Part shown: positions 27,101 to 41,300 of the stretch, one piece after another
Layout: each line of letters opens with the position of its first letter
How positions within the stretch are numbered: position 1 is the first letter of the stretch
DNA from: Augochlora pura
Taxonomy: Eukaryota > Arthropoda > Insecta > Hymenoptera > Halictidae
Length of the DNA stretch: 64,000 nucleotides
NCBI RefSeq assembly: GCF_028453695.1
Contig: NC_135773.1
Coordinates: forward strand, 8,370,001-8,434,000
Direction of reading: 5' to 3'
Notes under the pieces: model-generated
Database searches by the model: none
What the model was told of the DNA's origin: nothing
Seen by the model: only the letters and a program-made list of their open reading frames with translations
Made by a program: the position numbers and the translations under genes

Positions 27101-30100
27101 TTTCCATCTGATTTTCAATCTAATTTTCCATCTAACTTTCAATCTGATTTTCCATCTGATTTTCAATATGATTCTTAATATAATTTTCAATATTTATTAT
27201 ATTATCAAATCCTGAATATCACAGCTTGTACCTTGTCTAAAGAATATACTATACCAATATCAGCAAAGCACGAAAATCCTTAGAATTGCAGAAACGCAAA
27301 CTTGGACGATATTTTCGCTAAGGACGATGCTCGACGAAGCTTCGCGTCGTCCAAACGAGCGTAAACTTTTTTTTCAGGGCGAGCTCTCGTAAATTTCAGA
27401 ATCCTCCGGAGTGCATTATACATAGCACAGTCGACCTTAGCGGCCATTAAGCCACTTAATCGAGGCCCTGCATTTGAATTTACTGTTCCAAGAGGCCGCG
27501 GGCTAAACGTTCCAGCGAATATTCTTAATTTCTTTACGGCCCTCCGTAAAGCATTCGAGGCGGTCCGCTTTTTAAATCGCGATGGAAACTGTGATTACGC
27601 GAGCTGAATAAGACTTCCTTAGACAATGCTGCTAATTGACTGCGGCCAGGAAAACGCGGGCGAGAACGGCGGAACGAGCGAAGTTTTGTCTGCGACTAAC
27701 CAACGTTTGCACGGTCTCCTCGATCAACGGCTTCGCGTGAACGTAGTGCACGCCGTAGTAATCGGCTAGGTAGCGGGCGACGATGCTCTTCCCGGACGCT
27801 GGAGGTCCTACAACGATTATTTTCAGCGGATGCAGTCCCCGGGCCGTTCTGAATTCCTTCACGATCGCGTCGATGTTCTCGTGGAACGGCGAGTCGTGGT
27901 GCCAGCTTATTTGATCGACAATGTACTCGGGCTCCGCGTTCAAGTTCACCGTCATCTGATCGTAGATCGGTTGCGTGACGTCCGGCAATAAGAGCGCTTC
28001 CTCCTGCGGGATCCTCTTGGTCTTGCCGGTGCCCAGCGCTCTGCTGATCCTCTGAAACAGGGAGGGATAGGGGACGATGTAGTGACGTCATTTTTTTGAC
28101 ATATTATTCGCTGGATATAGTTATTCTGAATTACCAAATGGGATTTTAAAATGTTGAGTATAGGGTGAGTTAAAAAATTGAAATATGGGGAATGTTCTTA
28201 CATTTTTTATTTTTAGTAAAATTAACCCCTTGCACTGCGATTCCTTTCGCGCTTCGTTGATCAGCACTTATTTGTCCTTAATACTTTTAATACTAGGACC
28301 AGACAATTTTTATCTCTTTCATTGTCTTTATGTACTTTTAACTCTAGATTTTGATAAGAGAGGAATTTATTTCTATTTCGATGTAGAAAAAATTAATAAT
28401 GTTCATATTTAGTAGATCTTGCATGAAATCTGTATCACGAGTCTGAGTCGTTATTATAGTGCAAGAGTTTAAAAAAATAAGTGTTGCATTGTATAACATT
28501 GTATAACATTTGGAACATTTTCTCACAAGATCCTTAGAAAAAAAATTAAAAAAATCCTTCAACTAAAAATCGACATTAAAATGAACATACATAGACTATA
28601 CACTTTACTAACCGGTAGTCTATAATATACACTTTATTCCCCAATCTATTATCACAACAACTAATAATATACTATCTATTACTAAGATATTATTCCATAA
28701 TTATTTAAATATTACATACCATCTACAACGAACAAACTAAACAAAAATACCTCAAACAAATACCATTCAACCCTACCATTATAAAAATACAAAAACATTT
28801 CCGGCCGAACAGCTGGTCGTTAAACTGTTAAGTAATGACAGCTTGGATGATCTTTGAACCAAGTCAGACATATTGATTCATTGGCATTCGTTATCTGATT
28901 CATTAGTCGGAAGATGATCCCGATCCGAGATCATCGTAACAGTCCGAGCGTCGTATTAATCGGCTGTCGAGAAGCCAGCAGTTCCGAGAGAGCGAGAGAG
29001 AGCGAGAGAGAGAGAGAGGGGGATACTCGGTTAATCAAATTCGAGACCGCTGTCTCCGCGCGTACATCCGCGGTCTGCGGAGCAGCAGATACGGCCGAAG
29101 ACTTGCTGCCCGTTAATTAATAGGTGACCCCGAAATGGATATGTTCTGTTACGCGGTGGCCCGGTCTCGATACGGACCAGTATCAAGTTTTAACGCTTAT
29201 TAATGCCCAGCACTAATATCCTTTATTCCACGGACATATCTAGCCGGCTATTTTTGAGCTTAGGACTTTTTGCTAACATCTGCCATGCAATTTAGATTGA
29301 AATTACTCGTCCTGCCGAGAGAACGCATACTTTATCGCTTAACATTAGGATCTCGCTTCTCTCGGCCTCGATAGCCAAGACGTATCATAAAGAAAGGAAA
29401 GTTCCGAAGGGTGAGTCCCATGTTAGTTTACAACGGTGGCCAGCCGTGATCACACCTGGAGGAATTTCCCGTCTTTGTTAAAATATCGCTGTCGCCCCCC
29501 ACCTTCCATGTCCCAGCAACTTCCCAAAAGGACGCGTCAAGGCGCGAAGGAAGGGCGCCTTCTTGAAACAGACTCGCTGATTGGTTATCGCCAAAATCAT
29601 GGAAAACCAATCGGCGAGTATTAGAAATGCGCGAGAGGGGTAGCAGTTTACCTCGAGAGACAACATTTTTTCGAACGTCAGAGTTGGAATAGAATTCGAG
29701 GACCTCGGACCTCCGAAGGAAAGATGTAAATAGTCCCAGGCTAAATATATCAGTTTCTACGCCATTAAATTCCGGTCCTCCGTATAATACAGTCCGCGCA
29801 TGTAACGTCACAATTCGTCGCTATTACCGATGACGGCGTGACGCCCCGACAACGCTTGTTCCTCATGTTACGACCGTAGCGACCGCCACGTTAGGAGGAA
29901 AGAGGGTGAGGGAGAGGGAGAGGAAGAGTGAGAGGGTGAGGGAGAGTGAGAGGGGCGAGGGAGAGGGAGAGGGGCGAGGGAGAGGGAGAGAGGGTGTACG
30001 TGTTGCGCCCGGTGACGTATGTAGATCCATTATCGTTCCAATGAACTCTGCGCTCGCGATCTATACGGCCGATACGGGCCACGCTTCCTGGGAAGCAAGA

Positions 30101-33100
30101 CACTGGGCCGGCACGGCCGAGCCTCCGCTCGCGCGGCTAATTGATTAACCAACCGGGGAATGAAAAATAGAAAAGTTCGTGGGGGGAGAGAGAGAGAGAC
30201 GTGATTAACGACGACGAGGAAGCTGACGGGGTTTTTCGATGATTGATCGGGCCGGGAGGGCAGCCCAGAGGGGCGGACGAATCGTAACAGATAGCGGGGA
30301 AGAGCAATATGAATGAATCGACGAATACGCGGGGCGGGGTAGAAATTGATGGGAGAATCATTGAAACTTCGTCTCGAAGCACCGCGAGCTGGGTCAAGGC
30401 TAATTACGGGCGAATATTGCTGGCAACGATCCGCGCGGTTATCTTCTACCGACCTTGATCTCGCGGATGCTACGAGCGACCTCTGAACGGGTCAATAATC
30501 AAAGAGACAACGATGCATTGATAATGTATAAAGAAAGTGGAAAATAACGATGAAAAATGGAAAATGACGATGAAAAATGGAAAATGGAAAATGACGGTAG
30601 AAACATTAGTTCCTGTCGCGAGCGAGACACGCTCGGTGATAGCCTGCTTTAACCCTTTGCCGTACTTTGAAGATTCCGACTCGTGATGGAAATTACTATT
30701 AATAAATTATTAAGTATGGATATTATTCCATCCTTTCAAAATTGGTATAAAATTCTAATCCCTTGTTATTAATATTTAAGCATTCAAGTAAATTCGGGCA
30801 CGGAATAAACATTAATATTCTCTCCCTTCTAAGAGATTATAACAATTGAAAAATTCCTAATCGTAATTTGCTGTGAAGAAAGTCCCTGTTAAGTCAGTTG
30901 AAAAACTGTTAAGTCTCGGACGCTTCCTTATTATAAACTTTCTAATTCAAGGCCGCGACGCATGACTGAACCCACCGTATCAGCTGTGTAACGAGCGCAA
31001 GGATAAAAATACGCGGTTCCATTTGAAAGAGATAAAAGGAGCGAAACGTTACGCCTGATAAGTCCGGGAAAGAAAGGTGTCTGGATGGTGGGAAATATTT
31101 CTTCTTTTTCTCAATGCTTTCTTTGATGTGAATTCGGGACTCGTGGAATCTCGCGTGAAGTTTTATCGATTTCGTGGCGACGGACGCTTGGGACACACCG
31201 TGTATAGGGTAGATGCCGTGAAAAATGGATTAGTTCGCGTGGAATGATACCTTCACGATTGTACTTTGGGTGGGCGACTCCTGCTCCACTGCCAGGATGT
31301 AACTCAGTGGGGGCCAGCTTCGTAGTGCGGTCAGCATCACTCTGTAAACAAAATGAGAATAATATTAATTTTTTGATAATAGTAATAAAAATAATAATTT
31401 GGTAATAATAATAATGCTTTGATATTAGTAATAATAATAATAATACTTTGATAATAATAATACCTCGACTTGAAACGTTGACTCTGGATAATAGTTATAA
31501 TATTTTGATAATAATAATAACGCTTTGATAATAACAATAACGCTTTGATAATAATAATAATGCTTTGGTAATAGTAATAATAATAATACTTTCATAAGAA
31601 TAATACGGCAACACGTAATACTGATTCCAAATAATTGATTAGGCAATTAATCAAGATATAACAGTAAATTTTTAAGTTCTGATATGTTAACATTCCAATT
31701 TGTTTTTTCACAACGAAAAAACTTGTATTTTTTGAATATGCCAGAATTTTTCAATCAAATTATATAGGTCAGTCTCAATCACGAAGACTATGATCATAGT
31801 ACGTATTACACGCACATATTACTGTTGAGGTCAGGACAACACAGCGCATAGTTTTCCCAACAAACTATATCGTTCATGACCAGACGAGCTCATAATTGAA
31901 TTTCTAACTAAATATAACAATTAACTAGGAACCCTCGCCAAGTCGAGAACGTGCTTAAGCAATGTTATAACTTGCGTCTAGTTATCTCTCGTAAACACCC
32001 ACGCAGTTCTAACTAGCCGTCGTATTATGTTCATTTTATAACTAACGAAGTTATGAATCTGCGAACGTGTGTATCGCGTTCCTTTCTTATGGTAATGATT
32101 GTCATTACGTGTGCTTTCGTTATTGCTATGTATTTTTTTAATGTGAATATTTTAATAATAATAATTACAAAGAAGGTATGGGTGATGGTAATGAAAGAAT
32201 GTGTAATTACAATTTTTTAATAACGTACAGAACATATAAATTATTAATAAAATATGTTAATTGTAAGAGAGGAATACAGTGAATATTGTGACACGTCTGT
32301 GGTATTAAAATATAGGTAATAAATATTAATAATGTATATGAATAATTAATATATATAATATGTAGATTATTAATAGGAAATATTAACATACAATAATTAT
32401 CATAATGAAGAAAAACAGAGCAGTAATAAAAGAATGTGTAATAACAACCTTAATCATAAGATATGAATACAGTGAATGATCAATAATAATATTTAACAAT
32501 AACCACAACAGCAAATTAAAAATAGTAGTAACCGAGAATAAATTAAAACAAACAATACGTATCGTAATAACAGGGACAATTACAGGCCACGCCCAAGTGA
32601 ATGAAAAGATATTGTTATTTTTAAAGGGACACAGCTTTTATGCCCACCCTTGTACCATTTAAAGCTCGCTTTGTACAAAAAAACTGAAAGGTACCCTTTC
32701 ACGGAGTAGACACATTAAGGATATCTACGTGGGTGGTTGTTTTACCTCGAGATATAAATTTGTTCGACCGTGCAAACTATCTTTATAAATTCGCTTAAAA
32801 AGCGTACTAAGTATAAAAATGTTGCAAAACGAAGATTGTGCGAAGTGAACTTTTAATGTCGTGCGTAGTAGTCCCACACTGTCTGCGGGGTTAAACATCC
32901 CTTAAATAGTCGTATTGATTAGAACATAGTACGAGGGTTGGAAAGATTCCTGCTGAAACAATAGAACGATATGGGGTATTAAAATGCTATTACGGAATTT
33001 GATACTGGGGGATCGGTATTAAACCCTTGCTCTACTTTATGGAATCTGACTCGTGATGGAGACTTTCAATAATGTTTGATTGTTATTTTGTTTTTTAACA

Positions 33101-36100
33101 CTAGCCAAAGCACTATTATCACAGCAGTCAAAATCACTGGTTTTTGAATTTTTTCTTTTAGATTTTATGATATGGTCTTCCAAATTTTAAATGGTTGCAA
33201 AACTTCAAACAACTACTGACAAATTCTGCGAGTAATATTTTATAAAAATATCCCTATGTTCTTAAAAAAAATTTGCAATAAAAGCGCTAAATATCAGTTC
33301 CATTAATTAATACCAATAAGTATCAATAAATTTAATAATAGTAAATAATATCCACCAATAAATGCTAACAATATTTATTCAATTTTTAGAAAATATTTAT
33401 TCAATTTTTAAAAAAAATATTTATTCAATTTTTAAAAAATATTACTTATGCCTACCCTCAACAATACTAATAAATTGCATACTATTTTCCTCTCGTTACA
33501 AACTGAACAACATTAATTATCACAGAATGCATAATCGAGCCAGGAATTCGCGCGAAGATACATCGCCGAGCAATTATCCGTCCGCTATCGCATAAAGGAA
33601 GAACCGGAGCCGGAAGCTAGTTGGACAGCAAAATGCTCGATAACTGTCCCCTTGTTAACAAGCGCGGAACACAGCGTCGACGCGCATAGTCGCGTAATGG
33701 CGCCGCGCCGCGTTATTCAATGACGAACGCGGCACGCGACGCGTGTTTATCGGGCGGTTTTGCCGCCGCTAAATCGCGATAAACGTTGCCAGCCCGGGCT
33801 TCGGTTAACGTTCCGCCCCGGAATTAAGGGGTGAAAGAGAGAGAGAGAGGGAGAGGGAGGGAGAGAGGTGGAGCGGAGCCATTAACGCAGCGTGCCGCGA
33901 AATTGCATCGTTCGACACTGACGTGATCAGATCGCGCACGTGCAGCAGCGGGATTTTGTTGGCGCCGTTGCCAAAAATCGGGAGGAACGGCTCGTTCTCC
34001 CATGCCCTCTTGAACAGATAATGAAGAGGACCCTCCTGGTCGCCGTAGGTGATACCGGAACAGATCACGAGCGTCTTCAATTTCTTTTTTAAGTTTATCT
34101 TTTTCTTGACTACGACCACGTTCTTCTCGCACTGGATGTGCTCCTTGTAATTCGGATGCGGTTTCCGCTTCCGATAGCGGTCCTCGGTGAAGGCTAGGCT
34201 CGGATCCTCCGGATCCAGCGGCTTCGTCAGGGCCCAGGTCATCACGGTGGATATCAAAACGAAATACCGCACGTCCTCGCTCCGCTTAAAAGCTTTCGGC
34301 GTTTCTCGCTCCATGCGCTCTAACTCGCTTATGATACCTGAAAGGAGCCCGGAGTTTGAGACGAGGGTGGATGCTAGTCCGCTTTGGAAATGGCCATTAA
34401 CCCGACTTAACCCTATCGGGAGACGCGCGAGCACACCTGGGCGGTGATAGTTTGAGGAAGAAGTACAAATATTTGATAGCACTGTTTTTATTGACTGTGT
34501 TAGGTACGCTTCGTTTAACCCTTTGCACTCGAAGCCATTTCATTTTTATCGATTCATATTTCATCGATTTCATTTTTACTGAAAATACGAAATCATTCTC
34601 CTGGCTCATAGTATTTCTATTGTATTTAACAAAATTAATTATTAACCCTTTGCACTCGATTGGTGACACCAAAGCTAAAATTGTTCTATCATGTGGTAAG
34701 ATTATTTTCATAACAACAAATATTAGATTTAAAAAATTGTTAACTAGTGAAACTGTTGGCACGAGTAACAAGAATCAATTTCGTATGAATAAAAATACAC
34801 TTTGTCACATAAAATGAAAATATTATAAGCTAGAATTATTGTTTCATATGTACAGTTAAAATGGCTTCGACTGCAAAGGGTTAACATCTCGTTAGACCAA
34901 AAGTTAAATCGTACAACACGATAGTCTCGAGTTCCCATAAACGCGCGAAGAATCGCAGTTTGCTCGCGAGAAACGCGCTGTTCGTTTACGAGGCAAGTAA
35001 CGACGTCTTAATAGACACATTTTTTTCCCATCGCAGCAGCAAGAGTAAAAGTGTATATATCCGTCTGCGGAACAATGCTCATCGCGGAAACAATCGCATC
35101 AGGACGAGCGCTTCCGCTTCGTATCTCATTGTCCGCCGTGACCGCGTCGCGCCGCGCGCGAATCGCTCTTTGTTTTTTAGTGGAAATTTTACACCGACAC
35201 TCCTCCGTCGTCGTCGCGTCTCGTTTTTCCACGTTCGAAGCTCTCGCATTTATCTCCGCGGGGCAGTTTCTTCCTTTTTTACATCGACGCGGACATAGTT
35301 ATCGGAGAACGTCCGATCCGGTTACCGTTTTAAATTAGATCCGAATCGCGGAACTTCTCCTCCGACGGAATAATTAAACGTAACGCGTTTTTCCATTTGG
35401 AAAATGGATCAAATACTCGTTAACGGGTCTTCGACCGACGACGCGGCGAGATGCCAGTGCAGGATCATTTATAAAAGCGTTGAAATTTTCGTGTAATATG
35501 CTCTTGTAGTTTTTGTTGTGTTACTCGGATGCGGATCTCTATGCAAACTAGAATTTATCGAACGTCGGCTTCGATTCTTTGCGTTGGTAAATGAAATGCT
35601 CGTTAGGGATCACTCGGCTGTTCTCGGGCTAATGTTTATAATTAAAATGGATATTTCGATGCAAATACACGCGTGGAGGTACTGGTATACCTTTATGGTC
35701 GTCTGTCTACTTTCAGATATCATAGCTATTTATTTATTTATTTTTATCTATTTTATTTCGATATAAAATTAAAATATTTTGATTTTAATTTTTTGATCTT
35801 GTATATTTTTTATTATTGTTCCTTTAATGGTAATTAATTCCAGAGAGACATTTATGAATTTAATGCGACCGTAAAGGGTTAACATAATAGATTTTTAGTA
35901 CACTTTTCATTCATGATGGATTATTGATAAAAATTCGAATTACAATCGATTTTTATGCGTAATTTAAAGAAAGTGATTTTTTAAAATGAAAAGGTTTTTT
36001 TAAAAGGGAAATTAAAAGAGAACTCGAAAGGGACTTTACTTTATTTATCTATTAGATAAAATGTTTTTCTACGAGATCAAATCTCGCTTTTTAATTTACA

Positions 36101-38345
36101 TCTAAGCACTAGTTTCAGTTAATTACAAGCTCTGACGTTAACCTTTCAAAGCCCAGTTAGCTTCCTCAATCTGACTGTTGTCCTGCGTGATATCGTACAC
36201 GATGATCCCGCACTGGATAAGCTCACGGAACAGCGTCTCGCGGTCCCTCGAATCTTTTATAATCATGGACACGCCCTCCGGCAAGGGATACTAAAAAGCG
36301 AACAATAAACACCAAGGTCTGCGTTAAAAAACAACAATTAAAGTTATCGCGTCAAATTATACACATTACGACAAATAAAATCAGCAAAAAATCTACTGCG
36401 TCGAATAGAAAATTCTGCGAGCTAACATAAACTTTTATTAATAAAACGATGTTATAGTAATCATGTTAACATCTTCCTTGACATAACCTTGGCGTAACAA
36501 TCGTATCAACATCTTCCTTGACATAACTTTGACATAATAATTGTATTAACATTTTTCTTGCCATAATATTGACATAAACCTTTAATAACACAATAATATT
36601 ATAATAATAATCGTATCGATATCTTCCTTGGCATAACCTTGACATAGCAATCGTATCAACATCTTCCTTCACATAATATTGACATAATAATCGTATTAAC
36701 ACTAAACCTACTAAGTCGATCAAAATGACCGATTCCACATTTTTTGTTATACAATTTTGTAGGTTATAAAGCCTTTTACATACGAAATTATTAAACGCAT
36801 ATCACGATTAAAGCATAAATGATAATACAAATGGCAGAAAGTTTAAATAAATCCAGTCTTGCTATTTTTCTAAAGCAAAACGCGTAGCTATGGTTCTAGC
36901 TCGATAGGTTTAGTGTTAACATTTTTCTTGACATAACAATCGTATGAACATCCTCCGTCCCTTAAAACTACCTCAAAGCTGTGAGTCTATCAGAATCCTT
37001 GATCCAAATATGGCGCTCTTATGCGTTGACTGAGCCCAGACGTGAGTCTGCGTTTAAGCTACTCTGCCCTACCTTATGACTATTGGAGCACTCTGGTGTC
37101 CCACACACCTGGCTAAAGGTGTCATCTCCGCCAACAATGACCCTGATATCGCGAGGATGAAAGCCGACGGAGGAAAAAGAAACGTCTCGGTGTCGCGTTT
37201 GGCGCCGTTGAATTCGCGGTAACAAAAACATGGCGAACACCGTGAACACCATGAGATCGGTCACCACGGTTCACCAAGGAACCGTTGACGACGTTGTACC
37301 GTTCGTGTCGGCCGCGTCGGCATAAATAGGATCGCTGGAATTGCCCGGTGTCCCGGCACGCGGCCCCAGAGAGAAATAAATTAACCGAGAAACCATGAGA
37401 CGCTTTGAGGACGCCGTTGCCCGGCGGATTAGCGGAGGGGGGAAAAGGCCAGGGCGTTAATCAGACTAAAAGGAAAGCTGTAAGTATTATTTACCTCGGG
37501 ATCCGAAGTCGTACCAATCACCTCGTACTTTTTCCCTCTCTGAAGGCTCAGCGCCACCGCGCGAAAATTCTCATCCTTGTCGTCGGTTTTATGCCCCCGG
37601 TCCATCAGCTTCTCGTCCTCCTCCTCTTCTTCCGCCTCCTCTTCCTCCTCCTCGTCGTCGCCACTTTGAGGATTAACGTAGTCGCGGTCGGATAACATCT
37701 GAAATTTCCAGTTGTCGCGATTAGGCGATTTGAGATTAGGATCATCGATGGATGATTTTAAGGCGAGCGATTAAATTCTGATTTTCGGGGGAGCGATCGA
37801 TTCTAAGTCGTGATTGCTCTAATATTTGTCAGCGCTATTGTCGTTACCTCTTTAATTGAGGATATGGTCTAGGGGATCTGAGATTAGGTTGATCGATGGA
37901 TGATTTAAGGCGAGCGATCGATAGTTGATTTTAAGAGGAGCGATCGATAGTTGATTTTAAGAGGAGCGATCGATAGTTGATTTTAAAAGGAGCGATCGAC
38001 TTCTGATTTTCGGGGTATGATCGATTCTAGATCCTGATTGCTTTAAGATTTGTCGTTGCTGCTGCCCTTAACTCACTAATTAAGGCTATGGTTGCCTTCT
38101 ACACGAATAAGATTGACACCGATTTCTATGTAAATGAAACGCGACGGTGACCAATATAATAATTCAATCCTCGATGGAGAAAAGATTGACCCGGGTAGTA
38201 ATATCCAGCAATGTAGAAGAAATCGATATGCACTTTTGAAATGTTAGTTGGTCCCATCGAGAGAAGATCCTCTGGAGTTCAGTTAGCTGCTATCGGTCCA
38301 CGTGTAAACTGACCTAAGCCGCGACCGGTCGCGTGATCTACTGCC

Positions 38346-38382
<37 letters not shown>

Positions 38383-41300
38383 CTGTAACAGCTGACCTTA
38401 GACTACTTAAACACAAAGGTGTTTGCTCGACCCGTGCTCGACATCAAAGAATTCAATTACGATAATTGATGCCACGATCGGTAATCGAAACATACTTGAT
38501 TTAGGTCAATCCGGGCTTATCAGTCGTTCACTGCGAAATTATTAATGTTAGTGATATTGTATTAATATTAGTAGTGTTATATTAATATTAGTGATAGTGT
38601 TATTTAGTTAAATTTTAATAAAATGAGTGAGGATCATTGAGTATTAAAATTTAGGGTAGTATTCGACAGAGATAGTTTTTATACAAATTATTATATTGCA
38701 CAGTATATTAATTATTTAATCATTTAGTATTAATTTGTCGAATGGACATTTAATTTTCCTACAATGATTCGACATAATAATAACAATGATAATATTAATA
38801 ATAATAAAATAATAGTTAAAATAAAAAGGAAAGTAATACGATTAAAATACTACAAAACAGAATACTAAACATTCTAACCTTTGGTAAATTTATATTAATA
38901 TTTAAGTTGATTAAAATGGCCAATTAACAGCTCAATGGCATTACTATAAATATTACTCAAAGTGAGAAACCTGTTCCAAGGATCAGTGTAAAGCAATCGA
39001 GAAGTATAACATCAATTACCTTTAAAACTAATAAATCACAGATGCAAAGCCATCGCGCTTTAAACTAAATCCCATTAATTATCGCGCAATCTTTCTTTAC
39101 GAGCCGGTAACAGTTTCAACAAGCTTCACGCAGCCATTCTAAATAAAAAGCTCGTTCGCATACTACCGAAGCCTGCTCGTTCCAGGACGACATCGACGGA
39201 CCATGAACAGAAAATTTGCGTATAAACGATACCGCGCGTAGCAACGCAACGCAGACGTCCCGTCGATCAAGTTCCTCGTACCGCTGAAATTCGATCGTTT
39301 AAAGGGTATCTCCCATCGAACACCTACTTACCGTGCGGCGCCAGCCGAGCCGGTGGGGTTGGCTCTCTCTCTAATTACGGAGTCACCGTGTTTTTGGCGC
39401 GGGGAAAGGGAAATTGGATCGCCGGCAGCGTAACAATGTTTTCTTCGTAGCAAATTGCGTCTCGTCGCTCGCGAATAAATTCCGTAATGTTGCCCGGTAA
39501 TGAGTTAAGTGAACGGATCGCGGTCCCATCGCGGTCCTCGTTCAACTGGCTAACAGGGCTAACGCATTTGCGGAAAGGGGTAGAGAAAAACAGGACAGCA
39601 GAAATTTATGCAACGCCGCCCGTTCAATTACAGCCGCCATTATCGCGGAATCTTATCGTCTTTTCCCCGCTTTAAAAGATGTATTTATGCGCGAGATTGC
39701 GCGCGAAAATTGCCATCGACCCGCAAAAATTTCTAGATTTTTATGCTAGTAGGAATCGAGGCTTCCAAGGTTTTCTCCTGTTAGTATTAACGAGATCGCC
39801 GGGAAGAACTGGATGAGGCGCGCGCGCGCGCGCGCTGCGTAATATCGTCTGAAAACATCCCCCAAGGGCCGGCGTATTACCTGCGGCAATCAACGAATCC
39901 CACCGGCCGGCTGATATTCAAATACACGTGTTCATTAAATCCGGCTTTTTCATCCGCGTACGCCGCGAAGTTTTAATCCTTCGACGAGAAAAAAAAGAAC
40001 CGAACCGGAGATATTAATCTTTTTCGCGGAAACGTTCTTTCCGTCGTCGGTTCTCCGATAATCGTTCTATTCGCGGGCTATTTACGGCGGCAAATAGATC
40101 GGTTGCCCTCTCTCAGAGGGGGAAACTCATTACGTTGGACTTTACTGTTGAGCGTGGAAGAAAATCTTTGAATTGTTGGCCGTGAAACTATGTAATTAAT
40201 ATGTTAAAAGAAAATTATATTAATTTTAGAAACGTAAAAGCTGTTCTCTGATTTTCACCGGAAGGTTATGGTAAAAGTGATGGACTGACTTTAACCCTTT
40301 ACAGTCGAATCATATTTATTCTTGTCGAAGTGGCATTTCTTTTTAATTATTTTTTTTTTATTTTGTAGGATAATTGTATGAAATATATAAATTATACAAT
40401 TCTTTATTTAATTATTTCTGGAAAATTTCATCAAAGGTTGAATGAGTTTTATTTTATTTTGTAGAGTAATAGATATACAATAGATATATTAGATATGATT
40501 GCAAAGGGTTATTAGATTAGAGTGCAAAGGGTTAAAATTAGCCCACAAGCATTTTTATAATTCATTTTACATGATTATGATAATTTGACTGACGGCGATG
40601 AATTCAAACTCGGTAAAATGATCGAAGACCTTCTAAAATTAATGTATATTATGGTAACCCTATTGCGCCGCTAAATTAACCCTTTGCACTCGATAGCCCC
40701 GGAACGGAGCCATGTACAATTTATCTCCAATCTCGAGAGCTCCGCTATGGAGACACTGAAAATAAATTTTTAATGACTCCGCCCTAGAACCCTCGAGTGC
40801 AAAGGGTTACAGTAACTCAGTGTTACAGTAATTTGACAGTAAATTCTCTCCAGTTGTCCATTAGCTTGTAAATAAAAATATACAATTTGCGAAGAGAAGA
40901 TGCAATTATTCTAAGCTCAATAATCACCAATTATCAATAAATATTAAAACTAACAGCAAGGGTAGAATAATCATATTTCCTCTATCTAAATTATCTATTA
41001 TTGTTAAAAAACTGAAAAACAATTACAGAAAATTTATTGTATAATCTTACCAAGTCTAATAAACAAAATAAGACAGATCGTTTCAGGACATCCTCCTGGC
41101 CTGTCGTGCCCTATTGTCCTTCGTCTATAACCATCCCTTCCTTTTCCTTATCGCGTCTATAAAAAGGGTTTCGAGCGCTGAAATAAATATGTAATTTCCC
41201 GGCGTGCGATCGTCGTGCAGGCCGCGTTGCACCGTCGTTAAAAAAAGATCGGACTTACAGGCACGTTAAAGGGGAAGTACCGTAACTAATTCGAAATCGA

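Larger units (their letters stand above)
28052..31250 (-). other. AK7: AK7 intron 5
   Basis: It holds a family B element (28222-28472), GA-rich tracts (28986-29021, 29898-29997, 30188-30200), a short GAAAAATGGAAAATGAC array (30535-30597) and a diverged TTAA left end (30649-30830). No gene is recognised elsewhere. Confidence 0.7.
31342..33922 (-). other. AK7: AK7 intron 4
   Basis: It begins with an AATAATAATGCTTTGATAAT array (31365-31610), is strongly AT-rich to 32,580, and has a family D left end near 33017. GC rises sharply at 33,590-33,800. No gene is recognised. Confidence 0.7.
34338..36142 (-). other. AK7: AK7 intron 3
   Basis: It contains a broken family A copy (34515-34640), a complete one (34642-34884) and CpG-rich sequence at 34,930-35,480 with no recognisable coding. 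A fragment CCGTAAAGGGTTAAC near 35,871 looks like the end of another TTAA element. Confidence 0.7.
36291..37494 (-). other. AK7: AK7 intron 2
   Basis: It contains a minisatellite (36440-36980) broken by a TTAA element (36696-36919). The GC-richer 37,020-37,440 has an 82-codon minus-strand frame without family similarity. Confidence 0.75.

Noticed and set aside
33805..33922. Extension of the AK7 exon 4 frame to a Ser-Leu-rich end
   Set aside because: The AC/GTCAGT donor, the phase match to exon 5 and the family alignment all end the exon at 33923. The extension runs into a GA microsatellite.
37019..37267. An 82-codon minus-strand frame between AK7 exons 2 and 3
   Set aside because: No place is left for it in the family alignment, since exons 2 and 3 join in phase 0 and match on both sides. 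No domain is visible.
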